Positions 47,227 to 59,432 of a DNA stretch of 64,000 nucleotides are shown here, piece by piece. Within the stretch, counting starts at the first letter, position 1, and every line of letters begins with the position of its first letter. The translations under genes were made by a program, and so were the position numbers. A model generated the notes under the pieces. That model saw only the letters and a program-made list of their open reading frames with translations. It had not been told where the DNA came from and did not search any database. The stretch is from Elymus sibiricus (taxonomy: Eukaryota > Streptophyta > Magnoliopsida > Poales > Poaceae): the NCBI GenBank assembly GCA_039707655.1, contig CM077673.1, positions 8,566,001-8,630,000 of the forward strand, read 5' to 3'.

Positions 47227-49133
47227 GATTAGGACCTATCTTTACCTATTAGCGTGTAGGTTGCATGGGCGTAATAAAATTGACAAACTTAATTAACTGA
47301 TGAATATATATGATGAATTATATATATATTTCTTGTGTGTTTAGTAGGTAGGCAAGATGAGTGATCGTGCGTGGATGTACACCGGTCACCCTAGTCAGAA
47401 AGACATGACCATTGAATGGTTAAGAAAAATCAAGGGGTTTCTAAGAGCCGCATTTGCAAATGGCCAGGAAATAACCTGATGCCCCTGTGTCCAGTGCGAC
47501 AACCATAAAAAGTAGACACAGGATGAAATGGGTAAACACCTGCAGAAGTGGGGTTTTACGCCTGATTATACGGTGTGGAGATTTCATGGTGAGTTTTGCC
47601 AACGTGCCAGAGCTGAGGTGGTTCGTCGTCGCACCGACGAGCATGCTACCAGGATCGAAGACATGGTGCAAGACTTTGATGATGCTCGGGATTCGGACGA
47701 TGAGATGGAGGAATCTGCAAAGGCCTTCTATGAAATGTTGGAGTCTTCAAAACGTCCTCTCCACGAGCACACTGAGCTTTGTCAGCTGGATGCCATCGCG
47801 CAAGTAATGGCTCTGAAGGCTCAGTTCAACCTGGGCAGAGAATGCTACGACGCGATGATGACAATATTTGGACGCTTTCTACCCAAAGGCCATGTATTGC
47901 CTGCAAACCTGTACCAGTCAGACAAAATCCTACGTGCGCTTAAGATGCCCTATGAGAAGATAGATGCCTGTGAGAATGGATGTGCCTTATTTAGGCTTGA
48001 GTATGCGGGCTTGAACTATTGTCCCATTTGCAAATATTCCAGGTATGTTGTGGTAGACAATGGTATGGGTGAGAAGAGTCAGACCAAAATCCCAGTTAAT
48101 GTTCTTCGGTATATGCCAATCATACCAAGACTTAAGGATGTGTACATGCAGCCGCTTAAGGATGAATTGCAAGAAGCTTGTGATAATGGGATTAAGACAT
48201 ATGACGCTGCTACAAAACAAAACTTCAAAATGCATGTGTGGTACATGTACTCGACGCATGACTTGCCGGCGTATGCGCTATTCGTTGGCTGGTGTGTGCA
48301 TGGAAGGTTACCGTGCCCCACATGCAAGGCAGCTCTTCAGTTCCGTTGGCTGCAGGCGGGTCGCAAGTTTTCTTGCTTCGACTTGCATAGACAGTTCCTG
48401 GATCCTCGCCATAAGTTCAGAAAAGACAAGAAGAATTTCATCAAAGGTAGAGTTGTCAAAAACTCCGCACCACCTGCATTGACAGGCCAACAGACCCTGG
48501 ATCAGTTAAACGCTCTCGAGCCTGATCCAGCGCGTCCGGGATATTTCAAAGGGTATAATTCGGAACACGCCTGGACTCACAAGATATGCTTGTGGGATCT
48601 GCCTTACTTCAAAGACCTCCTTTGCCCACACAACATCGACGTGATGCACACTAAAAAGAATATCGCCGAGACCCTTTTTATGACATTGTTTGGCATAGAG
48701 GGGAAGTCAAAGGATAATCCTAAGGCTAGAGTCGATCAGGAGGCTCTATGTGATAGACCGTTACAAAACATGCGACAACCGAAAGGAAAGAAGAACTGGA
48801 GGAAGCCAAAGGCATGGTTCAATCTTGGAAGGCCAGCTATGAGGGAAATGATCTTGTGGTTGAAAATGCAATTGATGTTCCCCGATGGGTATGCAGCGAA
48901 TCTAAAGAGGGGAGCGAGTCTTGACAAATTGAAAATATTTGGTCTGAAGAGTCATGATTGGCACATATGGCTTGAGCGGTTAATGCCGGTGATGTTGTGT
49001 GGCTTTATCCCTGAGGATGAATGGCTAGTACTGGCAGAGCTGAGCTATTTCTTCTGTGCTCTTTGTGCGAAAGAACTGTCGCCTGACGTGCTAGATGAAC
49101 TGGAAGAGTTGGTGCCGGAGTTGATCTGCAAGT

Positions 49134-50162
49134 TGTTGACGCTCAAAAGTGGCACGGTCATAAAGAGTAGCTTGAAGTTATATTAAGATGAAGTCAAAAT
49201 TATGATTGTAAATCACCATTGGATGACCCTTTTAGAGAAGATCAAAATTCATATGAAGATGGTCCAAGAAGGAGCTCTTATGCAATAGTTATGACAAGTT
49301 CAGAGATGCTCATGTTGACACCAGATTAAAGAATGGCATGAAACTCAATTAAGATGGCCTCTTATGGAAAACGTTTCAACATGAAAGTTGTGCGTCTCGT
49401 CGAAACGGTTGATTTTGATATAAAAATCGTCTAAATCCGAGGTCATATGCAAAAGTTAGAGCCATCTGAGTGCGGCCCTGTCCCTCTAGAGCGGTAGTAC
49501 CGCTCCCATAAGCGAAAGTACCGCTAAGCGGTAGTACCGTATTTTACTACCGCGTCTACTACCGCTTATGAAAATTCTTCTGGTATCCCGAGACCCTTAC
49601 TCGGTAGTAGAGCGGTACTTAGCTATGCTCAGAGCGGTACTACCGCCCAGAGCGGTACTACCGTGCCCAGAGCGGTACTACCGCTTGCCGTCGTGCAGAC
49701 TCGGGCAGATTTTGAAGAGTCCGAGTTTGGATAGCGTTTTTGACCCTTTGGAAGGAAATCTAGGACGTGAATTGATGTAATTTCTTGTAAGGAAAGCCTA
49801 GGTGAATCCTTTGCTTGTACGCGAAGTCCAACCCCCTCTTAAATAGAAGAGGTGATGGCCGATTGAAAAACACACAATTGATCTATCAATACAATTTACC
49901 TTTACTTTCTGTTTTTCTACTTTTCTTCGCCGATGTTCTAGCCACCCTAGGGCTCAGTTCTTTGTTGCTTTGCTCGGAAAGCATCCGTCCCTCGCCACGA
50001 AAGCGCGCGGATCATCTTTGCTGCTTTGCGCCGAAAAGCAGTCGTCCCTCCTCTCCGAAATTGAGGAACCCCTTTGTTGCTTTGCTCGAAAAGCATCCAC
50101 CCCTCGCCGCGAAAGTGCGAGGACTGTCTTGTGTTGGCGCGGTGCGATTTTCCTCGCTAACA
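49134..50162 (+). mobile_element. Solo LTR inside the TNPD gene
   Basis: 1,029 bp, tgttgacgctc ... ctcgctaaca (TG...CA), with perfect 5-bp target duplication caagt (49129-49133 and 50163-50167). It contains repeated agcggtagtaccgct words in both orientations (49490-49685) and three ~66-bp tandem units (gttgctttgctcg, gctgctttgcgcc, gttgctttgctcg). Internal retrotransposon sequence is absent, so the two LTRs recombined after insertion. Superfamily not assigned. Confidence 0.93.
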
Positions 50163-51612
50163 CAAGTTAGAGAAGATCTTTCCACCGGGCTTCTTTAATC
50201 CAATGCAGCATTTGATTTTGCATCTCCCGACCGAGGCAAGATTGGGGGGGGGGGGCATGCAAAATCGTTGGTGCTTCAGAACTGAGAGGATGCAGAAGAC
50301 GCTTCGAGCAAAATGTAAAAATAAACGTAGAATTGAAGCATCGATGGCCAAGGCATTCATTACTGAGGAGGCGGCAAACTTCGTGACAGCACACTACGAA
50401 GCCAAGAATCGTCATTTGCATAATCCGAAGCCTCGGTACAATGATGGCGACCCTGAAAAAGGTCGATCCAACCTCAGCCTATTCAAAGGGAAGCTCGCAC
50501 CAGCCGGTGCTTCGAAACCAATAGCGTTGGATGTCGAAGAATGGCGGACCATTTCGTTGTATATCTTCAACAACCTAACAGAAGTGCGGCCGTACATCGA
50601 GTAAGTTCTCGGTACATTGTTTTGCAACTTCGAATTCCTTTGAACTCCTCTTATTCCCGGATATGTGATACAGTCGATACGTCACCAAATTCTCGGATGG
50701 AGCGGTGATCCAAAAGGATTCCATCGAAGAGTATGAGCTTCTGGCAAAGCATGGAAGCGGCTATCCTGGTTTCATCTCTTGGTTCAAACAAACGGTAATT
50801 TCCCTTAGACCATTTCATTTCTTCGTCTAATTTGCGGCTAATGCAACAATCCTTTCGTATTAAATTTGCAGGCTAATTCAGAGTCTATGGACGCAGAATT
50901 GAGACAAGTCGCTAATGGTTTTGACTATAAGGTCCGTTCATTTGACAAATACGACATCAACGGGTATCGCTTTCATACTTTTGGCAAAGAGCTATCTATG
51001 GCCGACCGAAAGTCTACAAATTGTTGTGTCTCTGCTATCGGCGAAGGAGGTATCGAGTATTATGGAAGAGTTGAAGCAATTTATGAACTTATATTCTTTG
51101 GTGAAAACCCACTGAACGTCGTAATCTTCAAATGTTATTGGTTCCAACGGAAGGAGACTAGAAGGACTCATGAACATATAGGGCTAGTCGAAATCAAACA
51201 AAGCACCCATTTAGATGTTCCCGATGTCTATATTATGGCTCAACAGGCGACCCAAGTTTTCTATCTACCGTGGGCCTGCCAAACTGATCCAAATCTGAAT
51301 GGTTGGGGTGTCATTTATGATGTGCCGCCACGTTTTAGACCACCTCCCCTCAATGAAGATGATTATGAACCTCACATTAACCCAGACACATATGAAGGAG
51401 AATTTTTCCAAGAAACACGTCTTTCCAAAAAACGTTTCAAGAACCGCTCTACTTTACCCCAGAACATTGAAGTAGACAGCGACAGTGAATCCAACTTCAC
51501 CCCTGAGCCGGAACAAGAAGAGACGGAAGAAGAAGAGGTTACTGATGCGGATGACCTCTCAATGCTTGACCGATTACATAAAGGAGGCCTTCCACATGTT
51601 GTTCCCAATAGT

Positions 51613-51722
51613 GATGATGATGCATTTATTGATGATAGTGATGATGATGATGCATTTATTGATGATAGTGATGATGATGATGCATTTATTGATGATAGTG
51701 ATGATGATGATGCATTTATTGA
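51613..51722 (+). repeat. 30-bp coding tandem repeat
   Basis: gatgatgatgcatttattga-type unit repeated four times in frame, giving an acidic DDSDDDDAFI repeat at the C-terminal end of TNPD. Confidence 0.9.
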
Positions 51723-51902
51723 TCCCGGAGCATTTATAGACGATCAAGATTATTATTAGTTCATGTCAGGTATTATTCAATTTTTATTATATACATGATG
51801 ATGATACACTTAAATTATATACATATTATTATTCATGTCGGTATTCAATTTTTTTATATTGTACTAATTTCGTTAACTCTTTGTCATGGCATGTGTTGAA
51901 AG

Positions 51903-54429
51903 ATGGTGGGCACGGGTCGAAAGCGATCCGTGGCTCCTTCTTCATCGGCGCGTGGTGGGAGGGGTACTTCCATTCCACCCCAAACTCTCCGGAGAGCGTT
52001 GTACGACAGTATGGGGACACCCGAGGGCGCTTCTTCATCGGCGAAGTTGCCCATCGGGAGAGGAGGTCAGGGGAAGAAGAGAGCTACTAAATGTACACGT
52101 GGTGGCCGCGGGAGAGGTACGAAGGCTGCTATGCCTTCCTCGCCGCCACCCCCAGTTGATTCACCCGAGCACAGGACTGCTATGGTGGATCCGTCAGAGG
52201 TGGAGGCTACGCGGACTCCTGTCCACGAGCCTCGGGTCGACGAGCCTTCTGTCCCAGACGCTTCGACCCGCGAGACTCATGTGCCAGACGCTTCGTGCCA
52301 TGAGACTTCGGAGCAGAGCAGGGATCATGCTACGTCCCAGCAGACCGGATGGGATACCTGGCCGGATCATGCTACGTCCCAGCAGGAGTCGAGTAGCCAT
52401 GCTGATGGTGGCGGGGATCGGTTTTCTGATAGCGGGGACGAGGTGGTTGAGGGGGCCACCGTCTACCAGCGTGGTAGTACACGGCTCCCGCCCGTGCCGG
52501 CGACCCGCGAGCAGAGGTGGTCGATTAGGCCTGATGGGCAGAAGTAAGTGCATTTACTCTTTTTTAACCTTTTGCCTTCACGTTTCTTCAAATATCTAAT
52601 GCGTTGGCTTTGTCATACTGCAGGGGTTGGATTCACGCCAAGGATGTCCGCAGGCCCAACTCCATCCTTGGTGTGATTTGCCGGCATAAGTTCCCGGGGT
52701 TTGTCACGTTGCCCGGCGAGGGTCAGCTTCCAGAGTTAGGATTGAGCTGGGAGCACTACTTGGCTGCCCCGGCCCCACCAAAGGTGACGATCGACGGTGT
52801 CTTGTGCCACACGAGGGCCGACATGGTGATCAGAAAGTTTTGGGTAATTTCTCCTTTACACAATTAAAAATCAACAATAGCTAGTTATTGTACTAATCAG
52901 TGTTGTCTCGTTTGATTGCAGACCTTCTACAGGTGTGAGGAGGGATACGAGGAGGCCGCGGCAAAGGTTATCGATGCCGAGTGCAGGCGCCTACTACAGA
53001 ACTTACGGCACGAGGCTCGAATACAGGCTGTTCGAGACTACTACGCCTCGCGGCGTATTAAGAAGGACAAGTCGTCATGCCGCGGAAAGTTTCTGCACAA
53101 GGAGCAGTACATGAAGGTAATTACCTATTCTTAAGGCCTTGTACTTAGTTTCCTTACTTTGATTCGTAGGCGTAGTGCTCAAATTTCTCTTTACTAACTT
53201 AGGTGCCCCCGAGATGGTGTGCGGATAAGATGGATTGTTGGGAGGCGATGGTGAATGAGTGGTGCTCAGACGAATGGCGAGCCGTCCACGGCAATGCCAA
53301 GGAACGGCGTGCCCAAATGGAAGGTGTGCCACACCATCAAGGCAGCGCCAACTTATATCAGTACGGGCGGAACTGGGTATGTGGTTTGCTTCATGATTCA
53401 TGCAATTCATTCTTGATGCTAGCTTGACCCCTTTACTAATACTTTGTTCCTCTCTTTTAGGCGCATTACAATAAGACGAAGGTGCCACAGGTGTACGACC
53501 TCTATGCCATGGCCCATACTGCCTCCTACAAGAAGGCCAAGGCATTCTCTGAGTCTGACCTCGATAATCCCGACAACTTCAGCAACATCTCCTCCCACAA
53601 CAAGCTCGTGAGGTACAGAGATGAGGGGAAGGCGAGGAAAGGGGAGGACTTTAACCCGAGCCAGCATCCTATTGATCCTGAGCTGGTGATGATAGCTGGC
53701 GGCGGGAGGCCCCATGGCTCGATAGCCATTGGAGATGGACTTATACGGTCTTCGCGCACTCTCCGGCAGATCAAGGCACGCCAAACGACCTCCTGTCCTG
53801 AGATAACGCCTCGTCCACGGCCAGTCCAGCTCGCCATCGAGGTTAGTTATACGGACTCAGATATCTTTCCTCCATTACATTGTGTGTGCAAACAAAGATG
53901 ATTACAATTCTAACGAGCAGTTGTGTTGCAGGCTGCTATTCAAAAAGAGAGAGAGGCAACCCAGGCGCTTCTGGAGGAAAGGGACCGGCAGGCGGCAGAG
54001 AAGGAGAGGGAGTTGGAGGAGAGGACGGCTAGGTTGTTGGAGGAGGAGAGGGCACGGAACAAGGCTTCTCACCGGGCCATGTACGAGCTCTTCGTGGTAA
54101 GTTTCTTCTTCATATTAGCCAAATCATGCATGGAATGTTCGTTTCATTAATAACTAATATCATTGACTTGTCAAAACCAAATGTGCAGTCTATGTGCGAG
54201 AAGACTGGCCAGACCCCTCCGCCGATGCCAGTCATTACCACGGCGGGAACGGTGAGTTTCATTTGAATGGTCATTAGTTACTAGTCTTAACATTTCAGTG
54301 TCATCATGCTAACACAAATGATCTTTGGTGCAGCATAACTCCCGAGCCGCATCGGACGATCCTTCTCCAGGGCCAAGTAGTGCTCCAGGTGACACCGGCC
54401 TGAGCAACCCCGGTGCTTCACCTCCGTGA
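51903..54429 (+). CDS. TNPA-like CACTA protein (Transposase_24 type), apparently intact
   Basis: Eight exons: 51903-52543, 52624-52843, 52922-53116, 53203-53376, 53461-53841, 53932-54096, 54189-54251, 54334-54429. All introns are GT-AG, phases agree and there are no in-frame stops: 644 residues. N-terminal ~200 residues are low-complexity and basic (KRSVAPSSSARGGRG). Then a conserved core (KGWIHAKDVRRPNSILGVI; WCADKMDCWEAMVNEWCSDEW; HHQGSANLYQYGRNW) like the plant En/Spm Transposase_24 family, and a C-terminal coiled coil (KEREATQALLEERDRQAAEK). TNPA-type proteins bind subterminal repeats and assist transposition. It starts 144 bases after the TNPD stop. The ATG follows a TATA-poor AT-rich spacer, so it may share the TNPD transcript. 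Intactness is by hand splicing only. Confidence 0.8.
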
Positions 54430-54955
54430 TGACGAGGACGGTAAGTTTTCTCTAGTGTTTTGCTTAACAAATGCATAATGACCTATACTTAGCTTATTTA
54501 GTTCATTTATGTCATAATTAGCTTACTTAGTTCAAAAATGGCATAATAACCTTGGTTAGCTCATAAATGTCATATGCTTAGCTTATTTTCCTCCAAAGGG
54601 AGATAATAATCTTACTTAGCTCCAAAATGACCTAGTTTACCTTGGTTAGCTCATAAATGACCTATACTTAGCTTATTTTCCTCCAAAGGGACATAATAAT
54701 CTTACTTAGCTCCAAAATGACCTGGTTTACCTTGGTTAGCTCATCAATGACCTATACTTAGCTTTGTTTCCTCCAAAATGACATAGTAAGCTTACTTAGC
54801 TCCGAAATGACCTATTTTACCTAAGTTGGCTCTAAAATGACCTATACTTAGCTTTGCTTCCTACAAAATGATATAATAAGCTTACTTAGCTCCAGAATGA
54901 CCTATTTTACCTAGGTTAGCTCTAAAATGACCTATTTTACCTAAGTTAGCTCTAA
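54430..54955. repeat. Diverged ~65-bp tandem repeat in the CACTA 3' region
   Basis: Repeats of cctatacttagcttattt ... gacataataatcttacttag ... gctccaaaatgac, at least six imperfect units. No gene. Confidence 0.75.
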
Positions 54956-54959
54956 AAAC

Positions 54960-54966
54960 CCTTCTT

Positions 54967-54997
<31 letters not shown>

Positions 54998-55055
54998 TTC
55001 TTCTTCTCCTTCTTCTGATTTTTCTTCTTCTTCTTCTTCTTCTTCTTCTTCTAGT
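54960..55055. repeat. (TTC)n polypyrimidine tract
   Basis: Nearly pure cttcttctt over about 95 bases on the plus strand, opposite in sense to the purine tract at 46246. Confidence 0.95.
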
Positions 55056-57260
55056 CTTCTTCATCTAACTTTGTTATTAATTTCCCGTTTTGCAGATTTG
55101 ATTCACTTCATGGAAGCTTGCATTGATGGAGTGCTTGTGTTTACTTCTTGTTTTGATTTTGTATCGATGAACAATGTGAAACTTGCTACCTATGGATGAA
55201 ACTATGTATGTATGGATGAAACTATTGTAATATGGTGAAGCTTGCACTTTTGATTTGGTATATATGTTTGTTGGATGATCATATCCATATGGCAGGGATA
55301 TAATTTCTGTGAAATATATATTTATATATCATATATTTGCTAGTGAAAATGCTTGGATATAAAAAAACAAATTAAAAAGGGGCAATACAGGCTCTTTGCC
55401 GTCTGCCAGCCGACGGCAAAGCCCTTTTCCGTCAGCTAACCGACGGCAAAGGTGCCACGTGGCACCAGCCTGTGCAACCTGGGAGCACCAGGCCTGACCA
55501 TTTGGTCAGTTTGCCGACGGCCGAATCTAAGCCGACGGCAAAGCAGACGGCAAAGCCGTCGGCAACCATCCAGAGGGGCTGCTTTGGCTGGCAACTTTGC
55601 TGTCTGCGGCAGACGGCAAAGGAGTTGTCTCTTTGCCGTCGGCCCACGGACGGCAAATTCTGCCGTTAGCCTCTAACGGGGCTAACCCGAAGGCGATGCC
55701 GTTCATGGATTTTGCCGTCAGCAGGCGGACGGCAAAGTGACTTTGCCGTCCGTGGTTGCTAGGCTAACGGCAAAGATGCCCTTTCCCGTAGAAAATTGAG
55801 GCGGAAGCTGTTGCCGTCGGCTGGCTGATGGCAAAGCCCTTTGCCGTCGGTGGACCTACCCTTTGCCGTCAACCGTGGCAGACGGCAAACTCCCTGATTC
55901 CTGTAGTGCGCTTCCTCAATCGAGGCTCCATGAAAAAATTATTCAGGTGGGATTCGCGTAGACTTTATATCTGAAAAAACGAAAGAAGATGAAAAAATAG
56001 CAATGTAATGTGGGAGTAAAACTATTTTGTTTGATTTGATCCTCTTTGTTGGAGGAAGGTTCTTACACACTTCCTCGATGGATGGAGGCGGGTCCCACCA
56101 AGAAGATATACTAGAATATTTTGTTGCCCTGCCCAAGAAAAGCCCGATCTCTCTCCCTGTGTGCCTCTCTCTGTTATTGCAACCTGGATTGGAGTGGAGT
56201 TGTTTATTTTTATATTTGTGGCATAATGATACCGACTAATCCACATTTGTTGACAAGTCTGCATGTGCTCTGATATACGTACGTACGCACGCTGGTTGGT
56301 TAGGACTTGAGCGTAGCTGGCATGGCATGCATGAAGAAGAAAGAGGCAAGATTTGTGGTTTGACGGAGTCGCATCAGCGTGGCGTGGCGCCGCTTAATGA
56401 CCGGTCACCACCTACGTAACGTACCCACACCACACTCAGCTCATACTAGCCTAGCCAGTAGTAGTACGTACAGTAGTTCTCTAATCTAATAATAATCTAA
56501 AATAGATAAATTAGGCGGCACGTAGCAATAGCATGGTCCAAGATAGATTGCACCAAACAGTACAGTTTACGAATTCCGATGCACCACCGACCGACCGATC
56601 GACCCAGCTGCATGCTGCCGTTTGTTTTGTTTTGATTATTTTTTTCTTTTTTTCCCCTTTCAGTCGATCGGTAGAAGAAAGATGCACATGGATCATGGAT
56701 GGATCTCTCTCTGTATGTGTATGTGCATGTGCATGTGCATGTGCATGTGCATGTGCATGTCTATGTGTTGACCACGTCTCGGCTAACTGTTTTTAGTCTT
56801 GGATGATTCAAAAAGTAGTGGCGGCGCGACCATGCATGCACACAGATGCCTGCCACGGTGGCTTGCCTCCCTCATGCGACACGACACGTGGCCGCGTAGG
56901 TGGCTGCCGCGAAGGCGGCAAATAAGTCCAATCCCAATAATGCATGATGCAGGCTTGAGTTTGAGTTGGACCATCGCTAGCTTCGCCTGGCTACTGGCTG
57001 CTTCCCCAATCCCAATGATGACTATCAGCTCACATATCATGACTGAATTTTAGCTACCCGGCCAGCCAGTAAGCACTGGATATCTCTCAGCATTTTGTGG
57101 ATAGCAAGTATATGCAGTGCGGACACAAAATAATAAACCCATGAACAATAAACACTGGAGTTTTGTTCAATGCTAGTATTATTGAAAATGCAGGTTTTAC
57201 CAAGTTTCCCCTAAATGATAGAAACTGTACCTGCGCAAACAACCTGCCTGACCTCAACTA

Positions 57261-58749
57261 GGCATTTCTGACCGAGTCCTTGCAACCGGTTAGTGGAGTG
57301 AAAATTCGATTTTACTTCACTAACCGGCACCTAGCTGATCCCCAATCCGCCGTTAGTGGTGTATATTTTTACTCCGATCCTAAAAGTTTTTCTATTTTTA
57401 CTTCATTGGTTGGCGGCCGAGTAAAACGTTGCGCCCACTCTCTCGCGTCCGCCTGCCAGTGCGCCTCCCGCCGGCCCCGTTGCTACCTCGTTCCATCCCT
57501 TGCCCTCCGCAGCCGTTCTGCCCGTCGGCCAGCCCGTTCGGCCCCTGTCGCCGTCGCCGAAATCAAGGTGAAACGCCGCCGCCGTCGCCATTGTTGAGTC
57601 GTCCGATTTCTTCTGAGTTCCTTCTTTTTCTAGCGGCCGCCGCATCTCACCTTGCTTGCGCACCGCTACAGGTCACCCGCCGCTCGCCGGTTCGGTCTAA
57701 ACCACGTCGGCCGGGTTGTGCACCACCACCGCACCCCAAGTGTTCGAAGAATTGCCTAGGTGAGTTTTTTTGTTTGTTTCTCTTTGAACCGAGCCGTTTG
57801 GATTGAACCGAACCGTTTGGATTGTAGATGAAGAGGTTGAGGAAGATGGCGTTGGAGGACTCGTCGTCGTCCGAAGAGGAAGAGTACGATGATGACTTTG
57901 ACACCGTTTTAGGCATGATTTTCAATGATGATGTTCGGCGGCCGAGGAGAGGATCACAATTTGGCAGCATACACATCAACCGTGATAAAGCGGAGGGCCA
58001 TGCCAAGATAATGAGAGATTACTTTGATCCAAACCCAATTTATCCGAAGAAGTACTTTTGCCGACGCTCCCGAATGCAAAAGGTAACAAAAACACTCACT
58101 TTGCCCAATGTCAAGAAGCCGCAAGGAAATATGTGGAGAGAGCCTTCGGTGTGCTCTAGAAGCGCGTTGCAATTGTTCGTGGCCCTGTCGAGTACCGGAA
58201 CTCCAAGGTTTTATGGTGAATCATGACTTGTTGCATCATATTGCATAACATGATCATTGAAGACGAGAGAGATATGCCTGAGAACTTTGGGTACATCACC
58301 AACGGGACTCCGGTTGAGCTAGAGTATGATACGAATAGGATACTGTCATTTCTTGAGCATCATCGGAAGATCGAGAACCGTCAAGTTCATACTCAGCTCC
58401 AACAAGATTTTGTTGAGCATCATTGGCAATGCTAAGCGAGTCATAGTTGTTCTATGAAATGCTATTTGCTACATTTGAACCATTCAACGTGTTTAAATTT
58501 GAATAATTCGGTTTGTAAACTTTGAATTCAATTTGTAAACTATATTCGTAATTTGGTTGAACATTCAAATTTATGTTTAGTTTCTATATGTGTGCTAATA
58601 TGTAGTTGCAGTTTATACAAGAATTGCAAAATTTAGAAAAACAAAATTTTACTCCGTTATATTTATAGGATCGGCTAGGTCCAGCCAAAACTTAGTGAAG
58701 TATAAGCCTTTTACTCCACTAAGTTTTAGGGGATCGGTTAGAGATGCCC
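57261..58749 (+). mobile_element. PIF/Harbinger transposon, internally deleted
   Basis: Ends ggcatttctgaccgagtcc and the inverse gggcatctctaaccgatcc (closing 58749). Flanked by cta (57258-57260) and tta (58750-58752), consistent with the 3-bp TWA target duplication of Harbinger elements with one change. Both ends carry ttagtggagta near the terminus. It holds a transposase pseudogene; the second ORF usual in autonomous Harbingers is not seen. Confidence 0.85.
57828..58434 (+). pseudogene. Harbinger transposase remnant
   Basis: 57828-58080 gives the N-terminal region (acidic SSSSEEEEYDDDFD, then DPNPIYPKKYFCRRSRMQK). The frame then jumps to the C-terminal end: KYVERAFGVL-like sequence near 58128-58160 and CIILHNMIIEDERDMPENFG at 58228-58290, ending 58434. 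Most of the DDE nuclease domain between these is missing and at least one frameshift follows, so this is not functional. Confidence 0.8.
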
Positions 58750-59427
58750 TTATGAAAAGCTTGATAAGATACTCTTTTTTTCATCCTGGGAGAAGAAATA
58801 CCCCCTCGGTGTGGTGCAAGCGTTTCTTTTGCTCAAAAGTAGTGTGGTAGATGATCTCAATGTAGTTGGAACTTGGTTTCTGTTAACAGAAATCGGAAGG
58901 GGTCAAAGCCCTTCTTTTACTAAAAAAAGGTATGTGCAGTGCTGCAGGTTGTAGGCGCTAGCTCGTCATTCTCGATCCATCGCCGTTCGGGTCCGCCAAT
59001 TCCATTCAATTCGTGTAACTGGCTGTGCCAAAACAGATCAATCACGCCTCATTCACTTTATCTAGCTAAACCCCCTTGTGGTTGTGTTGTGCATTGCATA
59101 TGAAGTTCCGATCCAACAATCAAAACCCGCCGACTTGAATCTTCTTGAAACAAAAACTTGCGGCAGCGAAAAAAATGATACCAAGAGTTTCTCGAAATAT
59201 GGGATTTATGGGAGGGAAAAACGAACTAAGGCAGTGCCTGAGGGGCTTCTGGACTGTCGTGTCCTGGAAAAAAACTCATATTAAATCCTCAAGTTTTTTT
59301 ACCTCCATATATATGTATTTTCTGAAAAATTAAAAATATGGAGAAAACAACAACTGGCAATGGACATTGAATTGGTAGGTTTGTCTCGGAAAAAATATAA
59401 AATTGCTGTAGAAATATTCAAAAGTGA
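58750..59427. other. Intergenic DNA, nothing recognised
   Basis: No element ends or supported gene between the Harbinger element and the solo LTR. Short open frames only. Confidence 0.4.
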
Positions 59428-59432
59428 TATTA

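Larger units (their letters stand above)
47357..51759 (+). pseudogene. TNPD/TNP2-type CACTA transposase, broken
   Basis: ATG 47357 (MSDRAWMYTGHPSQKDMTIE, Transpos_assoc-like). Coding pieces 47357-49133, 50168-50600, 50674-50794 and 50872-51759, about 1,070 codons. Transposase_21-like core: C-rich CENGCALFRLEYAGLNYCPI, CPTCKAALQFRWLQ, then LCPHNIDVMHTKKNIAETLF. DUF4218-like region: LCGFIPEDEWLVLAELSYFF through GFFNPMQHLILHLP. DUF4216-like region: YYGRVEAIYELIFFG ... VVIFKCYWF. The C-terminus is acidic, with four DDSDDDDAFI-like repeats (51613-51720). It is disabled by in-frame TGA 47477 and TAG 47513 and by the solo LTR at 49134. Without the LTR and one target copy the frame is continuous across the junction. 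Confidence 0.88.
45212..55908 (+). mobile_element. 10.7-kb CACTA transposon with TNPD and TNPA genes
   Basis: Right end is the inverse of CACTACAGGAATCAGG (55893-55908); left end aactactggaatcagg (45212) has a changed first base. Subterminal repeats of tttgccgtctgc and its inverse fill 45225-45520 and 55390-55895. The flanks match block A on both sides (cttcattgtagaagcttctt | cttcctcaatcgaggctcc). ctt at 45209-45211 and 55911-55913 may be the target duplication, with two extra bases at the right end. It encodes, on the plus strand, a broken TNPD/TNP2 gene and an apparently intact TNPA-like gene. Confidence 0.92.
37805..57110. repeat. Block II: second copy of the ERF 3' flank, interrupted twice
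   Basis: It reads on from block A in tandem. The pieces are 37805-38685, then 43993-45211 (overlapping the first piece by the 215-bp duplication), then 55911-57110. The gaps hold a 5.3-kb patch and a 10.7-kb CACTA. No ERF coding sequence precedes it, so only the downstream flank was duplicated. Confidence 0.75.

Noticed and set aside
50227..50238. G run in TNPD as a frameshift
   Set aside because: The frame reads through correctly from LPTEARLGG into NRWCFRTERM; only a local residue change results.
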